This document shows, one piece after another, positions 1 to 11,829 of a stretch of 64,000 nucleotides of DNA (positions within the stretch are counted from its first letter, which is position 1; each line of letters starts with the position of its first letter). Source of the stretch: Paralichthys olivaceus (lineage: Eukaryota > Chordata > Actinopteri > Pleuronectiformes > Paralichthyidae); assembly GCF_024713975.1 (NCBI RefSeq), contig NC_091116.1, forward strand, positions 12,802,986 to 12,866,985, given 5' to 3'. Both the position numbers and the translations under genes were made by a program. Under the pieces are notes generated by a model. The model saw only the letters and a program-made list of their open reading frames with translations, had not been told where the DNA came from and did no database searches.

Positions 1-85
1 AGGTGAGAGTCCTAATCAGGATGTTGTGTGTTTGAAAGCGTGTCCAGGTGAATTGACCTGCTCTCTCTCTGTGTGCACTCGACAG

Positions 86-1806
86 GAGCTGGGCTGTGAC
101 GTGCTGGGTTACTGCCAGAACTTCCAGGCGGTGCCCGGCTGTGGGATCAGCTGCAGAGTGTCCAACGTGGAGCATCTGCTTCTGCAGCAGAGTGACGAGA
201 GTTTCCTGCTTCCAGGAGCCACCACTGACGAGAGCAGCCTGCTGCCTGAGCCCGAGGCCCCGTCTGCAGGTCTGGTGCTCTTCACTTCCTGAGGTTCCCA
301 GGTTTAAGAGTTCCAGTAGATGAAATCCACGTGACAGTATAGTTTCTTAATTTCTTTGCTTGCAGGTCAAGGGTTGTTTTTCTCCGTCCTGATCGGAAAC
401 AGAGAGTGGATGAGGAGGAACGGTCACCACATCGGAGCAGACGTAGATGCCGCCATGTGCAGCCATGAGACGAAAGGGCAGACCGCCATCCTGGTGGCCA
501 TAGACGGTGAGGACCTGCTCACTATATCCTCTTTATCAGACTTTGCTGCTGCAGCGCCTGAGTGGTGCTTGGTCCCATGTTGTGTGTGTTCTCTGCAGGT
601 GTGCTGTGTGCCATGTTAGCGATTGCAGACACAGTGAAAGCCGAGTCGGCGTTAGCGGTGCACACACTCAACAGCAGGGGCATTGAGGTGGTTATGATAA
701 CGGGAGACAACAGACGCACGGCCAAAGCCATCGCGGCACAGGTACGACACACACGTCGACAAAGAATTCTAAACATACTGATGGAAAACGACCTGAATGT
801 CTGAAATGAAATGGTTCCTCAGGTTGGCATCAGGAAGGTGTTTGCTGAGGTGCTGCCGTCACATAAAGTGGCTAAAGTGCAAGAGCTGCAGGAGCAAGGC
901 CTGCGAGTTGCCATGGTGGGAGACGGTGTTAATGACTCGCCCGCCCTCGCCCGCGCTGACGTGGGCATCGCCATCGGCACGGGGACGGACGTGGCCATCG
1001 AGGCGGCGGATATCGTCCTGATCAGAGTGCGTCTGACATGTCTGCAGAAACAGAAAATCAAAAGTTCACGTCACGTTCAGGTCAGTGCTTTAAACCGAGG
1101 GTTTTCCACTCTGTGCAGAACGATCTGCTGGACGTGGTGGCGAGTATCGAGCTGTCCAAGAAGACGGTGCGGAGGATACGCATCAACTTCGTCTTCGCTC
1201 TCATCTACAACCTTGTGGGAATTCCAATCGCTGCCGGTAAGGACAGATTATACACTTACATACATTAGCCCTTCACCTCATATTTAGACATAGAACAAGG
1301 ATCCTGTTAGAATTCCTGGAATAGTGGTCGTCAGTTTCCTCTCCTCTGTTGGTCGTAGGTGTCTTTATGCCTCTTGGTCTCGTGCTTCAACCCTGGATGG
1401 GCTCGGCTGCGATGGCGGCCTCGTCCGTTTCCGTGGTTCTGTCGTCTTTGCTGCTGAGGATGTGAGTCGTTTATATGAATGTTACATTTTCCACAGTTCA
1501 AGTCTGAGAAAACTATGATGAGCATCTGTTTGCTCCAGGTACAAGAAAACCTCCGTGGAGCTGTACGAGACGCGTGCCAGAGGTCAAATGAAGAGTCTCC
1601 GCTCGTCTCAGATCAGCACACATCTGGGACGGGACGGCCGCCGGCGGAGCCCCACTCTCCCCACCGCAGCTCGAGTACATCTGAATCAAAGCGGCGCGGC
1701 GACCCCCAACTTCCCCGGCCAGGGACTGTCCATTAAGCCCGTCCAGGAGCTGCAGGACCGCTACTCGTTCCTGGACCGCCAGACTGCTGACGACCTGAAT
1801 TTGTAG
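86..1806 (+). CDS. atp7b: Copper-transporting P1B-type ATPase, C-terminal part (ATP7B-like), 5' truncated by window edge
   Basis: Seven coding exons join in frame: 86-269, 366-506, 599-741, 823-1026, 1119-1236, 1359-1461 and 1539-1806 (stop TAG), giving 386 residues. The family pumps Cu(I) across trans-Golgi and vesicle membranes using ATP. Visible parts are the end of the nucleotide-binding domain (VPGCGISC), the P-domain hinge (ITGDN, then [10 protein letters not shown]), the last two membrane segments ([17 protein letters not shown] and [17 protein letters not shown]), and a cytosolic tail. The copper-binding repeats, CPC motif and DKTG phosphorylation site lie upstream of the window. ATP7B is preferred to ATP7A because of [22 protein letters not shown] and ITGDNR, although [11 protein letters not shown] is ATP7A-like. 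All exon junctions have GT-AG signals and compatible phases. The tail ends [16 protein letters not shown] and lacks a canonical LL pair. Confidence 0.93.
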
Positions 1807-2087
1807 TCAGGAGAAAAAGGGAAGAAGGACTGAGGCTCGTTTCTGTCTCGTTCTCATGTTTACAAAAGCAGTGGATTTAGTATTTCTATGTATTTATGTA
1901 AAAAGAGATAAGGATACTTAAAAGTGCTCTTTTATTTTTGGCGCTTATTCATCTTTAGAATCGGACTCAAATCTCAAAGTGCGACTCGTCCACTGAACCA
2001 GTTTTCATGCCGGACGACAGGTATAAAACTAATTAGACATGTAAACAAAGTTTTCCTTCTTGTCACACAGATCCTAAGTTACTGCTG

Positions 2088-2093
2088 AATAAA
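2088..2093 (+). terminator. Polyadenylation signal of atp7b
   Basis: AATAAA lies 282 bases after the atp7b stop codon, at the end of an AT-rich 3' untranslated stretch. It is the first canonical signal downstream, so the 3' UTR probably ends within about 30 bases of it. Confidence 0.6.
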
Positions 2094-2157
2094 TGCACTT
2101 ATACGATATATGTCAAAGATGAAACTTTGTTGGTGAGTGTTTGTCTCAGGTTATAAA

Positions 2158-2180
2158 CCCCCCCCCCCCCCCCCCCCCCC
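2158..2180. repeat. Poly-C homopolymer (C23)
   Basis: An uninterrupted run of 23 cytosines just after the probable atp7b cleavage site. Length is likely polymorphic and prone to sequencing error. Confidence 0.9.
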
Positions 2181-3925
2181 ACACAAAGATTAACAGAAGA
2201 AAATCCTGTTTTCAGTTCTCGTGTTAAATATAGAGACGAAGAAGACGAAGTGCGGATCAGACTTTCTGGAATTTTTCCTTCACGTGTATTTCGAGCCGTG
2301 TCAGAGAAAATGAATGGAGCAGATTAATCACATGGTCTCATCCGTGGATTCTATAGTTAACCAGAAAGAATCAATTTCACATTTTGTTGAGCTTAATCAC
2401 AAGTGAAGAGATATATAGGCGTCAGAAATAGAGAAACGAGTCGCGGTCGCAACTTTCTCGGAATGAGGAGCAAAGCCTTTAGCTCATACCCAGGTAATGA
2501 TCAGCTCCTTTAATCGTCTCATGGTTGTTCTGGATGTTTGAGGCCGACACACTGCAGCCTGCAAATCCCGAGCAAACCAGAGAAGAGAAGAAGAGTGTCC
2601 GTCTCCTTTCACGTTCCAACATTCGCATCTCAGACCTTCCTTTAATACTCTGCAGGTTTAATGTAGATAAAAAACGATTGCGTTAAAATAAACGACTCTC
2701 ATCACTTTAGGGAGTAAAAGCAGTTTTTAGCCGAGGAGGGTTTGGATCCATGGACTTCTGGGTTATGGGCCCAGTCAGCTCGTGCAGGAAATGACCTTGG
2801 ATGAGCCTCAAACTCACAACATAGATTTAAAACCTGCATCTCACAGGATGCATCCTGCATCACAAGAGCTGTGATATTCATTTATTCATTTTTTTTTTTT
2901 TATCTGGCTCTGCCTCATCTCTTTCTCTCTGTCTCACAAAAACACATTTCAGACGCGTGGTATCTCCAAGAATTCGCCCTGAACCGAGCGACCCTCTCTC
3001 AGCGAATTATTCTGCTCGTCTCTTAAACACCAGGCGCTGCACCCTGAATTGAAAAGAGCAAAAGACCCCTCCGCAGGAATTTTCTTTAACCTCGACGTTT
3101 CCCTCAAATGCTGAAACGTGCAGAGAGAATGCCTCCTGGAAAGATGTGTACGGAGGCCGAGAGAACTCAACGCACTGCAAATTAAGAAAACTACTTCACT
3201 GAGTTGACGACACGTGCGCTGCGGGAACACACGCGCATCACTTTTTGTTGGTCCCCTGGAAACATTTCCCTTGTCGTTTTCTGAATTTGCAGCACATCTC
3301 TGTATCTGTGTTGTGTCGTCAACGTGATGACGTCGTTTTCTTCATTTGCACGTGTTTATTAGTCTTTGCATGTTTTTTCTTAATCTGCAGTGAGTTGAGC
3401 TCTCTCAGCCACCGTAGATCTGGACCATGAAGCATCATGGGAATCCTGGGTATCCCAGTGTGTGTTCCATGTACAGGAAGTGTGAGTATGACAGTGGTTG
3501 ATGATGAGTGGTGGAGTAATAGTGGCTCACTTTAGCTAACCTGCTAGCCCACTGTTGTTTTGTGAGTTAGCATCTTCTCGTTTTAAATTAATTTTATTGC
3601 CTCTATTTGAAATGTCTCTGTTGTTTTCTTGTTTTTAGCTCGTGAATTTTCTTGAGCTAACATTTTTGTCTGGCTAATTATTTAGCTAAGCCTTTTTGTT
3701 GCCTGGTGTATTCCCCAGCCGAAGCCTCCCAGACATTTTGACTGAATCATAGAAACAAACCATCTCGTGCATCATCGTCCTGCAGCTCATTTCACATCAC
3801 CACTGTAACCTTATTGCACGGCGATGATTTTATTTGAATAGTATTTATGAGTAAACCCAGAGTCCGAGTTTGAGGAACAGACTGACGGGTTTGGATATCT
3901 CTCTTATTCTCTCTCTCTTTTGCAG
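2181..3925. other. Intergenic stretch, no gene recognised
   Basis: No open frame here shows family motifs. The stretch is AT-rich, with a T-run near 2889-2900. Around 3380-3480 there are splice-like sequences (TCTGCAG, later ACAG followed by GTGAGT) that could belong to the exon-like cassettes downstream, but I cannot join them with confidence. Confidence 0.5.
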
Positions 3926-3988
3926 ATGTTTGAACCTCGAGCAGTCGTCCGTGAAGATGCTGTGTGATGCATCAGCTCTGACACGGAG
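3926..3988 (+). ncRNA. Exon-like cassette A of a possible spliced non-coding transcript
   Basis: A 63-base block is preceded by a pyrimidine tract ending TTTTGCAG and followed by the consensus donor GAG|GTAAGA. The only ATG frame stops after about 14 codons, so it looks non-coding. Its core TGAACCTCGAGCAGT recurs almost exactly in cassette B 0.5 kb downstream. A (TG)n run begins right after the donor. It could be a lncRNA exon, a 5' UTR exon of an unseen gene, or a chance pairing of splice-like signals. Confidence 0.35.
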
Positions 3989-4439
3989 GTAAGAGGTGTG
4001 TGTGTGTGTGTGTGTGTCACATTAGATATTCAATAACCTGAGAGGAAGCTACAGGATGCAGCGAACAAAGTCGGACGTCTTGTCCTTTCCTTCGGTCTCA
4101 AAGTGGCCGACGACACATTTACCTTTTTCATTCTGGATGTTTTTATTGATTCTGGACGTTTTGTTGGCTCTGACCATCAGGAGACATCAGGACAGAGTTT
4201 TCTGAGCCTGTGGCATTCTGCAGTATATTTGTTTCCAACCAACGGACAAAAACCAAACCTAAACCTTACACTGTGCGTCCTTCTATCGCAGTATTACACA
4301 TCATCACTGCAGTGACTTTATTAAGTTAAACTAATAAATGCTAAATGAAGTTGTGATTAAAGAAAGAAAGAGTTTGTGTGAAAGACATAAAGGTCACAGC
4401 TGAAGGGAACAAACATCTTCTCATTCTCTGTCTCTGCAG

Positions 4440-4492
4440 CCGAGGCCTGAACCTTGAGCAGTGAACCGAGAAGAAGCAGCTGACTGAGCAAG
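4440..4492 (+). ncRNA. Exon-like cassette B, apparent duplicate of cassette A
   Basis: A 53-base block between CTGTCTCTGCAG and the strong donor AAG|GTGAGT. It contains TGAACCTTGAGCAGT, matching cassette A at 14 of 15 bases, and the similarity continues (CCG, GAAGA, GC) for roughly another 15. As in cassette A, a GT-rich simple repeat follows the donor directly. No usable open reading frame is present. Confidence 0.35.
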
Positions 4493-6469
4493 GTGAGTGT
4501 GTGTGTGAGTGTGTGAGTGTTTGTGTGAGTGTGTGTGTGAGTGTGTTTTTTTATTATAACATGAGAAGACTCCTAAAATAATTCTAATTCTTAGAAATCA
4601 AACCTCTTCACGTTCATGTAAAATGTGGTGATTTAGGTTGGTTACCTGGTTTTCTCCATTTTATTTAAAAAAGAGAGAAGGAGCCCTAAACCTGACCGAC
4701 AGCGATTAGAGAGGAAATAAAACCACAATGCAAACACACTCTCCTCTTTTCTATTTCACTGAAGGTCGTTTCTGAGCGACGACACACGGCGGCCTTCGGG
4801 CTGATCCGTAAAGAAATGCTAAATCTCCTCCGACAAGGTTTTATTCCACCTTTTTGTAGCAGGAAAAAATTCCCGTCGTAAATCAACGACACGGTGATGG
4901 AGTGGAGTTTGAAGACTGAATAATACAACGTTATAATAAAACAACACATTTGAATTTACTGACTTGGACTGAGGAGCAGAGCAGTGACACCGTTCATCAC
5001 TCAGCCGACAGTTCAGCTGAAGCCGTGAGGTAACGATGACACGGTGTCGTGCTGGAGCGCCGCCCAGATAGTGGTGTAGGCGATGTGGTATGTTTTCTCC
5101 CGCGCTAATGAAAGAGCCGTTCTGGACTCGGGCACACTGACCCTCAACTGTACCCGGCTAATTAATGACACCGGGCTCGTTATGATGTACGCTACAGACC
5201 CTCGGGACTTGTAAGACAAAGTGTAATTAATGTGACAGGAGACAGGAGGGAAACTGCAGGTGGAGTTTTCTTGAGACGTCAAGGTCAGTTTCAGTTGATA
5301 CACACAAAATATGACGAGTTCGTCAAACACGATCGTGCCGCCACGTTCACGTGATTTTATAAATGGATGAAATCGAACGGGCCTCATTAGATTTATGTAA
5401 AAGCAGGATGGAACTATTTTTGGGCTGCGGGACACGTATTAATATTCTGCCTCATCCAGATCTATGCAGCTGAAGATATACGGCTTCCATATCTGGAGCT
5501 GTGGGTGCGCTTCATGATAATCTGCAGGCAGGAACAACTGGATCTCATCCAGATGTTTTTGGGTTAAAAATGATTTGTTGTGGAGGTGAAAAGCGTGTGA
5601 CAGAAACATCGCTCAAGAAACACTGAAGAGACAGAAAATAGCAGTAAATCACATCAGACCTGTTGGACCGATGACGAGGCTTTTAATGTTTCTCAATTAA
5701 ATACATGAAACAAACAGAAAGGTCGTAGTTACATGTCTACTATCCAACACTGCTACGTAAAACTGCATCGACCTCAAACTTGAGAAATGTGATGTGAGAG
5801 TGAAATGATTAAGGGGAGGAAGAAATCTCAGCTGCATTTGAGCAAAATGAGAGGAGCTGGTCCAGTGGAGGTTTCTCTCTGACAGGAATCGATTGTTTTC
5901 GCTCCCACCAGGGAGAAAGTTATTACCTTTTCAAAGCAACGCATTTACAGTGACAAGTGTCAGTGAGTTTTCTGGCTGCAATTGCTCCTAAAATGTGAAA
6001 TGTACGAGAAGCAGAAGTATCATAGAGCTTCATCCATTATAAAACATACAAAGTGTTTACATTAAGAAGGAGACAGGGAATTTAACAGATCAGGTATCTC
6101 AAATTTCCTCTGCTACTCACCACAGAATCTCCCTGGCCAGAAATGACTATTTTCCAATGCATCATAAAGCTTCACGCTCCAAAATCAACTCAATAATTAA
6201 AAGAAGTGATATTTCTGTGTCAGCACCCCCCCCTCTGAAGCTGTGTTGCTCATTTCCCAGGTAGCTCTTTAGTCTGTTGAGACTAAAGAAACCGGTGGAG
6301 AGGTCAGACTCCATCCTGAGATGATGCCTGGATGATGGCCAAGCTTTTATCCCAACGGGGGGACGCCTCACGCCCTTCTGCACGGCGCTCTGCCAGAGAC
6401 CGGGCAGCTGCTTCTGCTCCACCCGGGATTCCGTAAGCTGCGATAGCACATGAGGGAGGAAGTGGAGAC
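4493..6469. other. Intergenic stretch, no gene recognised
   Basis: The stretch begins with a GTGTGAGT-type simple repeat (about 4496-4545). Open frames on the minus strand at 4686-4949 and 5013-5435 have no recognisable domains and no flanking splice structure that I can support. Confidence 0.5.
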
Positions 6470-6735
6470 ATGTGTCGTCCATCTTTATTCACAGTCTAGG
6501 ACATAATTAGGAGGCGGTCTCAGCTGTCAATCGTGACACTGACCATGAAAACACTAATAAAACCGAACTTATCAGAAATATGAACGACCTAAAATCTCAG
6601 AAACCATCTTTGAGAAACATTTACTTGACGTACACTCGGGAGGAGGGGTTTATCAGCTATACCGCAGTCAGCCACTAAGGGGCGATCTAATTAGTTTTTA
6701 CTTTACTTGTCCATCTTTATTTACAGTTTGTGATA
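6470..6735. repeat. Dispersed teleost repeat, copy 1
   Basis: The phrase GTCCATCTTTATT(C/T)ACAGT occurs near both ends (about 6478 and 6709). Inside, the segment from 6553 (CTAATAAAACC, then TATCAGAAATATGAACG) matches a second block at 32414-32440. The interior also has GCCACTAAGGGGCGATC near 6670, which resembles a weakened CTCF core. From general familiarity this is a common short non-autonomous element of fish genomes; its class cannot be assigned by eye. It may supply the 3' end of lrrc3, since TTTATT at 6716-6721 reads AATAAA on the minus strand. Confidence 0.55.
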
Positions 6736-7217
6736 AAATTCCCTCGTCTTTCTCCTGCTGCTAATTTCTTCCTGTGGTGATCTGATCTCTAACGGACAGT
6801 GACTCTCAGGTCCACTTCACTCGGTGCGTAAACTCACACCTTAAAGATTCAGCCGAGGGATAACGTTTACCTCGGAGATGCGTGTTTGCATTATACATAA
6901 CAACACAGTGAAAATCAATTACCTGCCTCCGACTGTTTCCAGAGGGAAGGGAAACAAATTCGAGATGCGGAGCCTGTTTTCCTGCTCGTCACCTGTTCGG
7001 TAACTTTCTAACAAGTTAAAAGTTTCATTTAGATTCTGCTGCTACTTTTGACCTAATGATGATGAGACTCGGTGCCTTGTGCTGCATATATCACAGCTAA
7101 GTTTCATCACTTGCTGCAAAGCTGTTACTTATCAGTGTTCCTTATTGGCTGTAAACATATTCATCGGTACACGTTGATCTGTGTTCATTGGTTCAGTTAC
7201 ATCCTTTCAAAGCTGCT

Positions 7218-8003
7218 TTAGAGCACGCTACTGGCTGTGTCGTAGTCCTTGCTGATGTGCGAGGTGCTGGGCAGCGACTTTAAATACTCCATGTGCCTCC
7301 TGGCGTCCTCCTGGTTGTGTTTGATGTAGTAAATGATATAAGCCGTGACCATGGAGAACCAGCAGAACATGGCCACAAACATCGCCACGTCTGTCGTCTT
7401 TTGGTGGAAGTTGCAAAAGTTGATCCCAGAGTCCAGGACCTGGATCACCGGTTGTCCCACGTACTCCTCCTGCACCGACGTGTAGCAGTTGACCTCATTG
7501 ACCGTCTCAGGGTCCAGCCTCAGCTCCCTCAGCACCTCCTGCAAAGAGCACTCGCAGTGCCAGGGGTTGTGGGAGAGGCGGATGCGGGCGTGGAGCTTGG
7601 CGAACGTGTCCTTTGGGAGGCTGCTGAGGTGGTTGTTTGAGAGATCCAAGCTCCGCAGGCCTTCGGAAATCCCCTGAAAGGCGCCGGCCTCCACGCTCTC
7701 TATGGCATTTTGAGATAAGTCCAGCTCCCTGAGTCGGCGGAGGTCTGTGAACGCCTCCTTTGTGACGTGTTTGATGCGGTTTGACGAAAGCAAGAGAACA
7801 ACGGTGTCCTTGGGCAGGTTCGGCGGGATGCTCTCCAGGTTGCGCGAGGTGCACTGCACCACCACGCCGTTTCTGTCCGTGCAGTGACAGGTCTTAGGGC
7901 AAGCAGACGCAGGCATGACGTACGACAGGAGGCACAGTGTTCCCACAAGAGAAGCACAGGAAGGAGGTTTTATGGATGAGCTGCACCTTCGAGAGGCCCC
8001 CAT
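7218..8003 (-). CDS. lrrc3: Leucine-rich repeat-containing protein 3 (single-pass membrane protein)
   Basis: An uninterrupted 261-codon frame matches the LRRC3 family in length and architecture. There is a signal peptide at about residues 1-34, an LRRNT cap with CPxxCxC from Cys35, and three leucine-rich repeats at about 64-140 (LRELDLSQNAIESV, LRSLDLSNNHLSSLP). An LRRCT cap follows (NPWHCEC through Cys173), then a membrane helix at about 204-226. The cytosolic motif KHNQEDARRHMEYLKSLPS is the family hallmark. IRLSHNP and TSVQEEYVG favour LRRC3 over LRRC3B. The protein probably sits at the cell surface; its molecular role is not well established. The coding region is a single exon, as is usual for this family. 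The C-terminus, SSVL, fits a class I PDZ ligand. Human LRRC3 also lies in the same chromosome band as PCBP3, the next gene here. Confidence 0.93.
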   Translation of the reverse strand: MGASRRCSSSIKPPSCASLVGTLCLLSYVMPASACPKTCHCTDRNGVVVQCTSRNLESIPPNLPKDTVVLLLSSNRIKHVTKEAFTDLRRLRELDLSQNAIESVEAGAFQGISEGLRSLDLSNNHLSSLPKDTFAKLHARIRLSHNPWHCECSLQEVLRELRLDPETVNEVNCYTSVQEEYVGQPVIQVLDSGINFCNFHQKTTDVAMFVAMFCWFSMVTAYIIYYIKHNQEDARRHMEYLKSLPSTSHISKDYDTASSVL

Positions 8004-11000
8004 TAGCAGGCGTTCACACCGAACTCAACCCTGCGTCAAAACGCAAGGGGGGCGAGGCTGCGGCTGCGTTCCGTCAGATATCAGTGACCCAGGATGTACA
8101 ATCCAGGAAGTGAGTGGAATTTGAAGGCTTAGCAGAGGTTAAAGATGAAGTGTTCTAGCAGGAATGTGTACGTACGTGTAGCTGATGCAGTGTCTCGCCG
8201 CTTTGCATTACGGCAAAACCAGAGCGGGATCTTACTTTCTTGATTGGTGACACTGCCAGTCTCCTCTGCGTTGGCACCCAAACTGTGTCACCGGGTCGTC
8301 CCAGGTCCAACACAACAGGATCAGGCGTCCGAAGGTTTGCATTCTCGCTGCATTAAAGGTCAAAGTGCAGCACGGCTGAGGACAAAGAGTTATGATAACG
8401 TGTCCAGGGTTGAAGAGCTCGTCCTGGCTAATTCAGAGAAACCTGTGGTGGATAAAAAGATGCAAAGAGAAAAGGTGAGATAGAGGAAATGCCAAGTCTT
8501 CACAGAAGATTTCTCACATTCAGCAATTTCTTTATTTTTGATTTCGAAGAATAATTCTTTTTACCTCCTCAGTTGTATTTCGTCAGTTTTCCGTTGCCAT
8601 CGTGCACAAAGCTCCTATTGAGACAAACGTGTCCACCGTCTCTCCTCCTCAGACTCCGTCCTCCTCTGAGGGGAAGGCAGTAAAGTTCAGCATTATCATA
8701 ATAATGACATGTTTCTATAGTTCGGCTCCTTTCGCTGAAGATCCACGCCTGAGAGAAAATGACGGAGCATTAAACAAGGTGCGGGCTCATCAATATGCAG
8801 CTGATGAACTTTGAAAACAGTGATTTCTGATGAAATAAAAAGGAAAGTCGAGCAGTGAAGGTCAGGATGTACGTTAAAAACGAGTACAGGACACGAGGCG
8901 TTCGCTGCGAGATACCAACACAAAGAACAGCTGATGAGCAGCTTTTGATAAAGATGATTAATGTCAGAGAAGTTCCTCTGGATCAGTTATTGATTTCCCT
9001 AAGTCAGAGTCCGACAATGATATTTATATTCATCAGATAAAAACTTCATCAGTGCAAATTGTGATGTGCAGTTTCTGACAAATTAACCCCAAAAAGAATT
9101 ATTCACACTTAAATTAGTGTCTTTGTTAAAAAAAGTGAGAGTATATTGTTAGATTCGATTATTAGAGTCGGCACCTACCTCCGAGCTTCACCCTGTCCGC
9201 CTCAGATAAGCGTGTGCACGGTCTCAGGGGAGATTCCTCTGTTCGACCTGACATCCAGGAATAAATCAGCAGAGACAAGAAGAAAAGACAATTCCTCCTT
9301 CATCCTTTTGCAAATAAATAAACGCACGTCTCCGCTGAAGCAGAGAGAACGCAGCCGGTTCAGGAGCCGGTGTCCAACACTTTAACGTCAGCTTACGAGC
9401 TCCTGTCAGTGCAGATTTGCAGCAGTGTGTGTGTGTGTGTGTGTATGTGTGTGTATGTGTGTGTGTGCGTCCTATTGCTCCCTCTCACTCTCATCACTGC
9501 CAATCCTGTGAGAAGCTGTACCTCCGACTCAAATTCAAACTTATTCAGCACAAACTTTATCGTCATTTTTATACTTAGTCAATAATGAAAAGTTACTCAT
9601 CAAATGTACTTGTTTATATGAGTACTAGTACTAGGATTGTCTGCGGCTGGATTACCGGATCCATATCACGTCTAATAACAGCAGTGGATCACATCTGAAG
9701 GAATCAGACTCCAGATCAGTTCAAAAAGTCAATAAAAAAAGACAAATTATAATCATGAACAATTAAAAACACAGTTTTCTGTCTCGCTTGAAGTATTTTT
9801 ATTCCTTGAACCCTTGTTCACAGACTTGCACCTTTATCTCCAGAGCCATACGTGCCTGTAACCTCCATTTTAAAACAGTTTTTGAGTTTCAGCTACTAAA
9901 TGAGAAACCTTCTGAGAAAAGTTTTGGCCTTAATGAACGTGGGACGTCATTAAATAATTGACTGATTACATTTGAATATATTTCTGTGACTGACCTTTTG
10001 TGTAGTTTACGTATCATCTACAGTATCTGCTCATATAACTGCAGCCACTGATGTATTAAATTAAAATTTCATGCTCACTTGCGTCTATAAACGACATCTC
10101 AACGTCTTTTTAAGATTTTACGACGTCTTCTCCACCTTTGCACATTTGAATTAAATCTTAATTTTTATTCGTGTCTCTGTTCATTTGATGCAAAGGAAAG
10201 GAAATTAAACTATAGCTTGCGATGCAAAAAGCACTTAAGTTAAAGATAAGGAACACGTGAATATAACTTAGTTGCATCCAGTACATTTTCAAGACAATAA
10301 CTCCCATGATCCCACGCTGCTTCATCAAACTAGATCTTTTGTTAATGTTTTGATTGAGAGACCCCTAGTGGCCGAAGTTGCAGATTATAAGTTTAAATTA
10401 AAATTCAGTAAGTTAAGTGACATGTTGAAGGAAAAACCGTGAAGACACCGAACCTTATTTTAGTCACCAGCTCATGCTCTGTCTCTGACTGACTGTTCGC
10501 CCTGCGTGTCACGCTCGTTCTTCATAAACAGTGATAATACAACCGTCCCTCCCTCGGTGACAGACGACCTGTGAAGCTAGCACCAGCTCAAACGCTGCGT
10601 CGCTGAGAGCATCCGTGTGATTAAACTGCCGACAGTTCAGCCCTGTCAATTTCACTGAAAGGCATAATCGTTGAATTTATTGACTGGTCGAGCATTTCCG
10701 TTTGCTTTGCCTCCTGGTTTTTTTTTTTTTTTTTACCTCAGATGACTTTGTGAAGTCCTTCTCTGAAAGCAGCCCCACAGAACACACTGACCTCTCTGAA
10801 GCCAGAGCTCACTCTGCTTTGAAATGCTTCCATTCACAAACGAGGACGCAGCAGCACTGTGACCCCCCTCAGTCATGATCTGAGTGGAAAAGGAAGAAGG
10901 TCGGAATATCGCCACTCTGACACATTTGCAGCAACGTTTGGGTTTGCGAGTCGTCTCCCTCGCGGACATCAGCCCTCTGCATTATACAGAAGGTTGTCTG

Positions 11001-11823
11001 TTTGCGGCTCGCAGCGATGCTGAGTGATAGCATGGACCCACTCCAAGTTTCATGGCACGCCAAACACAAGGGCAGAGCATGCCTTCATGTTTTGGACGAA
11101 CCGAGCTGGACAAATCCCTATTGAGCCGTTATTGAGGGTAAATTGACGGAGGTGAGAACAGTGATGCACAGCGTAGGCGTCCTTCTTGTTAAAGGTCGAG
11201 GTTCGGAGCAGTCTGGGTTATTTTTTACACCGGAAACAATCGTTATTGTAGCTACACCTGACCCGATGATCGTGAAAGACAACGTTTTTCTATCGTTAAA
11301 GATCGAGGAGACTTGTTTCCACGATGAGGAACATTCATGATGTAATTGCAGACTTCACTGTGGCGATTCTGTTTGGAAAACAACTTTACCTCCTTTTACT
11401 GCACCGCCTCCTCCTCCTCCTCCACACACTGCAAAGCTGCCCTGAACCCAGAAACTGAGGCGCTCCCCTTCTCCCCAGCACGAGCCTTAGATTTACAGGC
11501 CTCATCTTGTGCCTTTGTTTTTTAAGCCGTCAATGTTCTGTTAAGATAAACCGGTATTCTGGCCATCACACAGGCTGCCTCCGCGCTGCCAGGCGCCGTA
11601 AAACAAACCAGCTATTGTCCTTGAGGATCTTTTCAGCTTTAGAACCAACCTGGGAGCGGAACAACATATTTCTCCAACAATCCTGTGTAGTTTCTGAACT
11701 TTTCACAACTTCGATGCTCACAACTTTATCAGCGGAGAGAATGACAGTGACAGCGGTCGACCCCTTCGACGAGCAGCAAAGAGAAACCGCAGCAAAACAA
11801 GTCACAGAAAGAAAAAATGAAAC
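8004..11823. other. Intergenic region between lrrc3 and pcbp3
   Basis: No coding gene is supported. The lrrc3 promoter and any 5' UTR exon should lie in the first part, but I cannot place a start site. Contents include a GT-rich microsatellite near 9426-9469 and a T-run near 10719-10734. Small open frames on both strands lack domains and conserved-looking splice sites. Confidence 0.5.
9426..9469. repeat. GT-rich microsatellite
   Basis: Imperfect GT repeat interrupted by ATGTGTGTATG. Open frames reading through it as Cys-Val repeats are artefacts. Confidence 0.85.
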
Positions 11824-11829
11824 TTTATT
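11824..11829 (-). terminator. Candidate distal polyadenylation signal of pcbp3
   Basis: TTTATT on the plus strand reads AATAAA on the minus strand about 3 kb downstream of the pcbp3 stop codon. The intervening AT-rich stretch has no gene and would be a long 3' UTR, as often seen for RNA-binding protein genes. The choice of this signal over nearer ones is a guess. Confidence 0.3.

Noticed and set aside
86-1806. Assignment of the first gene to ATP7A
   Set aside because: Some segments ([17 protein letters not shown]) are ATP7A-like, but more of the diagnostic positions agree with ATP7B.
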